A stretch of 9,362 bases of DNA from assembly GCA_021783435.1 (NCBI GenBank), contig JAJXUC010000148.1, positions 1 through 9,362 of the forward strand, read 5' to 3'. The DNA is from Pseudomonadota bacterium (lineage in GTDB: Bacteria; Pseudomonadota; Gammaproteobacteria; Burkholderiales; Burkholderiaceae). The position numbers and the translations under genes are program-made. A model generated the notes under the pieces. It saw nothing but the letters and a program-made list of their open reading frames with translations, was not told the origin of the DNA and made no database searches. Shown here in pieces: positions 6,203-9,362 of this stretch (the stretch's first letter is position 1; the number at the start of each line of letters is the position of its first letter).

Positions 6203-6400
6203 ATGAAGCAACTGCATGAATTCGATCCTGCCGACATCCGCCGCCTCATCGAGCGCGAGGGCTGGGAGAAACCCTTGGCGCCTGTGCAGCGTGTGCGGCT
6301 CACGACCCGGCAGCAGGCTGTGTTCTGGGGATTGCGGATCTATGTGATGGTGATGACCGCAGTGGTCGTCTGGGCCTTCCTGCACGGCGCCGCCGGCTGA
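6203..6400 (+). CDS. 65-aa single-TM protein co-transcribed with the NRAMP transporter
   Basis: A small protein with a soluble, charged N-terminal half (KQLHEFDPADIRRLIEREGW, residues 2-21) and one C-terminal TM helix (about 40-62, from FWGLRIYVMVM onward). The N-terminus therefore probably lies in the cytosol. GGAGG at 6191-6195, within the NRAMP stop region, stands 7 nt before the ATG, and only 3 bp separate the two genes, so they are in one operon. No family is recognised. Position, size and topology suggest an accessory or stabilising subunit of the transporter, comparable in concept to other small membrane proteins that modulate transporters. That role is inferred. Confidence 0.75.
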   Translation: MKQLHEFDPADIRRLIEREGWEKPLAPVQRVRLTTRQQAVFWGLRIYVMVMTAVVVWAFLHGAAG

Positions 6401-6552
6401 CCCTCCCCGGCGCGCATCGCGCGCCCATCTCATCTCCTCTGAACCCGTGTGACGCATTGCGTCGCACGCCGGGGGGCGTGCGCGCCGCGCGCACGCCCCT
6501 GCATCCCGAACCGTCACGATCCCGATCCAGAATCGGGAGGGAAGGACGCATC
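6401..6552 (+). promoter_or_regulatory. Run of four hairpins between the transporter and porin genes
   Basis: Four stem-loops lie in 152 bp. (1) GGCGCGC/GCGCGCC with loop ATC (6409-6425). (2) GTGTGACGC/GCGTCGCAC with loop ATT (6447-6467, one G-U pair). (3) GGGGCGTGCGCG/CGCGCACGCCCC with loop CCG (6473-6499), an exceptionally stable 12-bp perfect stem. (4) TCCCGAT/ATCGGGA with loop CCAGA (6520-6538), which overlaps the GGGAGG upstream of the porin start. None is followed by a T-run. They could protect the upstream mRNA, partly terminate transcription, or limit porin translation. Confidence 0.55.
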
Positions 6553-7644
6553 ATGAGCAAATTCCATCTGTTCCTTCTGTATGTCGTTCTGCTGGCCATC
6601 GTGCTCGGCAGCGCGGCGCTGCCCGCCGCCCGTGCGGACGACGGCGCGCTGAGCACAGCGGGCCGACTCGATCTGAACAGCCAGGCCAATCTCTCGGGTG
6701 GGCTGCAAAGCCGCCCGGCATCCTCTGTGCTGTTCCAGTGGGGAGGCAGCCTGGACACGGGAGCCGCCCGGTGGTGGCCCGGTGGCTTGATCGAGTTCAG
6801 CGTCGAGGGGGTGCGCTCTGGTGGCAATTTGCCCGACCGCACCGGGGCGATCCAATACCCGAACAACGAGTGGGCACCCAATTTCTTGCGCCTGTATCAA
6901 TTGACCTATCGGCAGCAACTGGGCGCGGCGGCTGTGCGCGTGGGCATCATGGACCTCAACCAGTATTTCGAGGCGAGTGACGTCTCGGATCTGCTGCAAA
7001 ACAGCTCGTTTGGTCTGGCGCCGAACTTCACCGCAAATTTCAACGACCCTTCATTTCCAAACCCGGGTCTCGGGGCGATGGCGGAATACCGCTTCACCCC
7101 CGCCTGGACGGCACGCGCCGGCATCTGGCAGGGCAACCCGCCGGGGCTGGCTCAGGCGCTGCACCAAGGGGCGCTGTGGATCGGCGAGGTGCAATGGACC
7201 GGGGCGGCGATCCAGGGCGATCAGTCGGCGCAGGACCTCAAGCTCGGCGCCTGGCACTACCGCCAAAGCGATCCGACGATCGGCCCGACCACCTCTGGCG
7301 GTTACCTGGTGGGCGAGACGCGCTGGGCACGCGGTGCCCAGCAATGGGGCGCTTTTGTTCTGGCCGGCACGTCCCCGGCGCAAGTCAATCTGGTGACGCA
7401 GTTTCTGGCGGCAGGGGTTCTGGTGACGGGGCCGTTCGCCAGCCGACCGCAGGACCAGTTCAGCATGGGCGTGAGCCGGGTGAATCTGCGCGCGCCGGCA
7501 GCGGAGACGGTGCTGGAGCTCGTGTACTCTTGGCAAGTGTCCCCGACCGTGGCGTTGCAGCCCGATGTGCAGCGCTTCTGGCATCCGGGAGGCGTCAATC
7601 CCAGCGCGCTGGTGGCTGGGCTGCGCCTGCATCTGGCCTTTTGA
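6553..7644 (+). CDS. OprB-like outer-membrane porin
   Basis: A 363-aa protein with a signal peptide (h-region LFLLYVVLLAIVLGSAA, predicted cut after A28 in AARA-DD). The mature part is rich in alternating beta-strand patterns and ends in Phe (LRLHLAF), the sorting signal for BAM-inserted barrels. The order LYQLTYRQQL (114-123), VRVGIMDLNQYFE (128-140), NSSFG (150-154), LELVYSWQVSP (321-331) and LQPDVQRFWHPGG (335-347) fits the OprB carbohydrate-selective porin family. At 363 aa it is shorter than many OprB proteins. The start ATG 6553 has AAGGA 6 nt upstream and leads into the signal peptide. Upstream in-frame codons from 6457 cross the 12-bp hairpin and are rejected. The solute is unknown: the family usually passes sugars, but the context suggests ions. 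mgtC follows within 3-15 bp. Confidence 0.85.
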   Translation: MSKFHLFLLYVVLLAIVLGSAALPAARADDGALSTAGRLDLNSQANLSGGLQSRPASSVLFQWGGSLDTGAARWWPGGLIEFSVEGVRSGGNLPDRTGAIQYPNNEWAPNFLRLYQLTYRQQLGAAAVRVGIMDLNQYFEASDVSDLLQNSSFGLAPNFTANFNDPSFPNPGLGAMAEYRFTPAWTARAGIWQGNPPGLAQALHQGALWIGEVQWTGAAIQGDQSAQDLKLGAWHYRQSDPTIGPTTSGGYLVGETRWARGAQQWGAFVLAGTSPAQVNLVTQFLAAGVLVTGPFASRPQDQFSMGVSRVNLRAPAAETVLELVYSWQVSPTVALQPDVQRFWHPGGVNPSALVAGLRLHLAF

Positions 7645-7659
7645 ATCGTGAGACACAGC

Positions 7660-8367
7660 ATGACCGTCCTGTGGAATGATCCCCGCGTCCAGATCCTTGC
7701 CAGCCTGCTGATGGCCTTTGTGCTCGGTGGCATTGTGGGCTATGAACGCCAGTACCGGCAACGCACGGCAGGGCTGCGCACCAATGTGCTGGTGGCCGTC
7801 GGTGCGGCATTGTTCGTCAACATGGCCGATCGGCTTGACGGACATGGCGGATCGGTACGGGTGATCTCTTACGTCGTTTCAGGTATCGGTTTTCTGGGGG
7901 CGGGTGTGATCATGCGCGAGGAAGGCAACGTGCGCGGGATCAACACCGCCGCAACGCTGTGGGGATCGGCCGCGATCGGGACGGCGTGTGGGGCGATGTT
8001 GTTTTTCGAGGCGAGTCTGGGGGCCTTGTTCGTGCTGGCGGCCAACACGCTGTTGCGTCCTCTGGTGAATGCCATGAACCGCCAGCCGCTGGATACCGAG
8101 GCGGTCGAAGCCACCTACACGGTCTATGTGATCGCGGCGCAGACTGAGCGCCAGAACGCCCTGGAACGCGTCGAGCAGGCCCTTGAGTCAGCAGGCTATC
8201 CGATCCGTGAATTGCAGCAGCACGCCTTCGGGCAGGCCGAGGTGGAAATCGAAGCCACGCTGATGGCCACTTCGGTGGATGGAGAGGCGCTCGACGCCAT
8301 CGTCGACAGCCTGTCCAAACTGCCGCAAGTCCACCAGGCGTTCTGGAGCCCGAGTACGTCAGAGTGA
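7660..8367 (+). CDS. mgtC: MgtC/SapB family inner-membrane protein
   Basis: A 235-aa protein. The N-terminal membrane domain carries the family signature: GGIVGYERQYRQRTAGLRTN at 23-42, LVAVGAALF at 44-52, SGIGFLGAGVIMREEGNVRG at 74-93 and INTAATLWGSAAIG at 94-107. The C-terminal domain (about 145-235) resembles the ACT-like cytosolic domain of the longer MgtC proteins. MgtC members are needed for growth at low Mg2+ and, in Salmonella, act on F-type ATP synthase rather than transporting Mg2+. ATG 7660 has a weak GAGA 6 nt upstream. An in-frame GTG at 7648 would add four residues and start 3 bp after the porin stop. The gene is last in the cluster and convergent with the next gene. Confidence 0.88.
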   Translation: MTVLWNDPRVQILASLLMAFVLGGIVGYERQYRQRTAGLRTNVLVAVGAALFVNMADRLDGHGGSVRVISYVVSGIGFLGAGVIMREEGNVRGINTAATLWGSAAIGTACGAMLFFEASLGALFVLAANTLLRPLVNAMNRQPLDTEAVEATYTVYVIAAQTERQNALERVEQALESAGYPIRELQQHAFGQAEVEIEATLMATSVDGEALDAIVDSLSKLPQVHQAFWSPSTSE

Positions 8368-8371
8368 GCGG

Positions 8372-8695
8372 TCAGCTCGGTCGCAGATCGACGACTTCAC
8401 ACAGGCGACGGGGCGAGCGTTCAAGGCGCCATGTGCAGAGAAAAAAACGCAACCAGGTCAGTAGTTGCCAATTTGTTTCACTGGTCCCGGTACGACTCGC
8501 AGGGTTCAGGTGCAAGTGTGTGCGGATTTTTTGATCGAGGTGGTCTCGCGCCTCGACCAGCGTGTTGGACGTTGCCGAAAGACCCAGGTTGAGACAGATC
8601 AGCGTCCAACCTTTGGCATGGTGTTGACCAAAAATGTAGAGGCGGCGTTGCCTCAGGAGATGGGTTTGGTTTTTCAAAATTGGAACAGTCTGCAT
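8372..8695 (-). CDS. Small HicB-like protein of unknown function
   Basis: A 107-aa ORF. Residues 29-61 (KGWTLICLNLGLSATSNTL, then VEARDHLDQKIRTHL) fit the partial HicB-like fold: a short beta-hairpin, then a helix beginning T-x-x-EA. Small uncharacterised bacterial proteins share this layout. The tail (WLRFFLCTWRL, 81-91) has no recognised motif. No Shine-Dalgarno is evident before ATG 8695, and base composition is lower in GC than the neighbours. No HicA partner lies adjacent. It is convergent with mgtC, the two stops being 4 bp apart. It could be a real small protein or a decaying remnant. Confidence 0.5.
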   Translation of the reverse strand: MQTVPILKNQTHLLRQRRLYIFGQHHAKGWTLICLNLGLSATSNTLVEARDHLDQKIRTHLHLNPASRTGTSETNWQLLTWLRFFLCTWRLERSPRRLCEVVDLRPS

Positions 8696-8763
8696 GGATC
8701 AAAGTGAGGACGAAGTCAACGAAGTGAGCCGTTTCGCGCAGGATGCGGGTGCATTTTCCCTCT
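8696..8763. other. Short spacer without recognised signals
   Basis: This is the gap between the transglycosylase stop and the HicB-like start, both minus strand. No clear promoter, terminator or Shine-Dalgarno is visible. The small gene may be read through from upstream. Confidence 0.4.
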
Positions 8764-9249
8764 TCACCACGCTTGGAGGCCGGTACCCCAGTGCCACAGT
8801 TGGCTCCATTGGGCGTCTAGCCAAGAAATGATATGGAAACTGGACGCAATCTCCTGCGCGTAGCGCTGCTGTAATGCCGGCGTCGTGGAGTGGTAGGCGC
8901 CAACCGCCGCCCAGGTGTTGCCATAGCGCTGGACGGCACGGTGATACAATCGCGCGCCCGCTAGGATATTGGCACAGATCGGCATCACCGTCTCCGGCGT
9001 CAATTTCAGTGAAGGCAGATTTCTGCTGTTGATCTGCATGAGACCGTAATCTGTCGTGCCGTTGCTATTTCGGTGCACGCGCCAAGGCCAGAAATGTGAT
9101 TCATGCCACGCGATGGCCATGAGCACGTCGGCATTCACATGCTCACGCCGCGCAGCCTCAGCGAAACAAAACCCCTGTGGTTGTGCGATTTGAAGTGGGG
9201 TCTGCGCAGGGTCAGCCTGAAGCAGCACCGAAAGCGCTATGCCCCACAT
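8764..9249 (-). CDS. Lytic transglycosylase, VirB1/IagB type
   Basis: A 161-aa protein with the SLT lysozyme-like domain: catalytic E50 in AIAWHESHF, then NSNGTTDYGLMQINS (61-75) and NTWAAVGAYHS (111-121), closing the domain. C28 (GFCFAEAA) and C92 (PICANI) match the cysteine pair of exported IagB/VirB1 enzymes. It would cut peptidoglycan glycan strands in the periplasm, locally opening the wall for a conjugation, pilus or secretion apparatus. The start ATG 9249 is chosen because AAGGA stands 6 nt upstream and a hydrophobic stretch (WGIALSVLL) follows. In-frame TTG 9276 would add a KxxxxR n-region that suits a signal peptide, and ATG 9348 is a third option. Its presence, with the primase at the other end, is the main hint of a conjugative element. 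Confidence 0.85.
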   Translation of the reverse strand: MWGIALSVLLQADPAQTPLQIAQPQGFCFAEAARREHVNADVLMAIAWHESHFWPWRVHRNSNGTTDYGLMQINSRNLPSLKLTPETVMPICANILAGARLYHRAVQRYGNTWAAVGAYHSTTPALQQRYAQEIASSFHIISWLDAQWSQLWHWGTGLQAW

Positions 9250-9362
9250 CGGTCTTCCTTGCAGTGCCTTGACCAACGTTCCATGGCTCGATTTTCTCAG
9301 GGAATTGAGATGAACGACCCAAACCACCGTTTTTGAGAACGGAGGCATTCGAGAAAGCTAAG

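Noticed and set aside
5315..6517. A 400-codon minus-strand open frame opposite the NRAMP and small TM genes
   Set aside because: Its translation is rich in H, D, Q and G as expected from the complement of membrane-protein codons, and it carries no motif. The plus-strand genes have clear motifs and ribosome sites.
6457..6552. N-terminal extension of the porin
   Set aside because: It would translate through a 12-bp GC hairpin and bury the signal peptide. ATG 6553 gives a normal signal sequence and has AAGGA upstream.
7051..7845. A 264-codon minus-strand open frame over the porin and mgtC
   Set aside because: It overlaps two well-supported genes and has no recognisable features.
1..9362. CRISPR arrays, tRNA or rRNA genes, insertion sequences
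   Set aside because: No regularly spaced direct repeats, no cloverleaf sequence and no transposase motif were seen on either strand.

Overview
This is a GC-rich window that looks like a betaproteobacterium, probably Burkholderiales. That assignment is an inference from base composition, codon use and family flavour, not a database match. Both flanks have a conjugative-element character: a minus-strand primase fragment on the left and a VirB1/IagB-type lytic transglycosylase on the right. I therefore read the window as accessory cargo inside an integrative conjugative element or plasmid. No integrase, tRNA or att site is visible to prove it.

Left block (1-2772). Two genes run leftward: a 490-aa SAM-dependent methyltransferase (556-2028), then, 62 bp further, the start of a Toprim-type primase cut by the window edge (2-493). 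Divergent from them is a HigBA-type toxin-antitoxin module. It has a good sigma70-like promoter (2141-2169) overlapped by a 22-bp palindrome (2127-2148). Its RelE/HigB-fold toxin has lost one base near codon 8, so its ATG is out of frame (2177-2472). The antitoxin behind it is intact (2476-2772).

Spacer (2773-3332). No convincing gene is present. It holds a small hairpin and a striking 95-bp imperfect palindrome (3048-3142) with 30-bp arms, which marks the junction between the backbone-like block and the metal cargo.

Metal cargo (3333-8367). A CDF efflux protein with an HxxxD/HxxxD zinc-type site comes first. After a promoter and a roughly 250-nt leader full of hairpins comes a co-directional cluster: a 68-aa leader ORF whose stop overlaps the next start (ATGA), an NRAMP-family transporter, a 65-aa single-TM protein, a run of hairpins, an OprB-like porin and a MgtC/SapB protein. 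The NRAMP protein lacks two canonical metal ligands (DPGN is replaced by DAGG, and the TM6 MPHN by APWQ). It therefore resembles the divergent, possibly Mg2+-transporting branch of the superfamily rather than MntH. With MgtC and a porin in the same cluster, an outer-to-inner-membrane divalent cation uptake module is a reasonable hypothesis.

Right block (8368-9362). A small minus-strand HicB-like protein of unknown role is convergent with mgtC. Beyond it is the minus-strand lytic transglycosylase.
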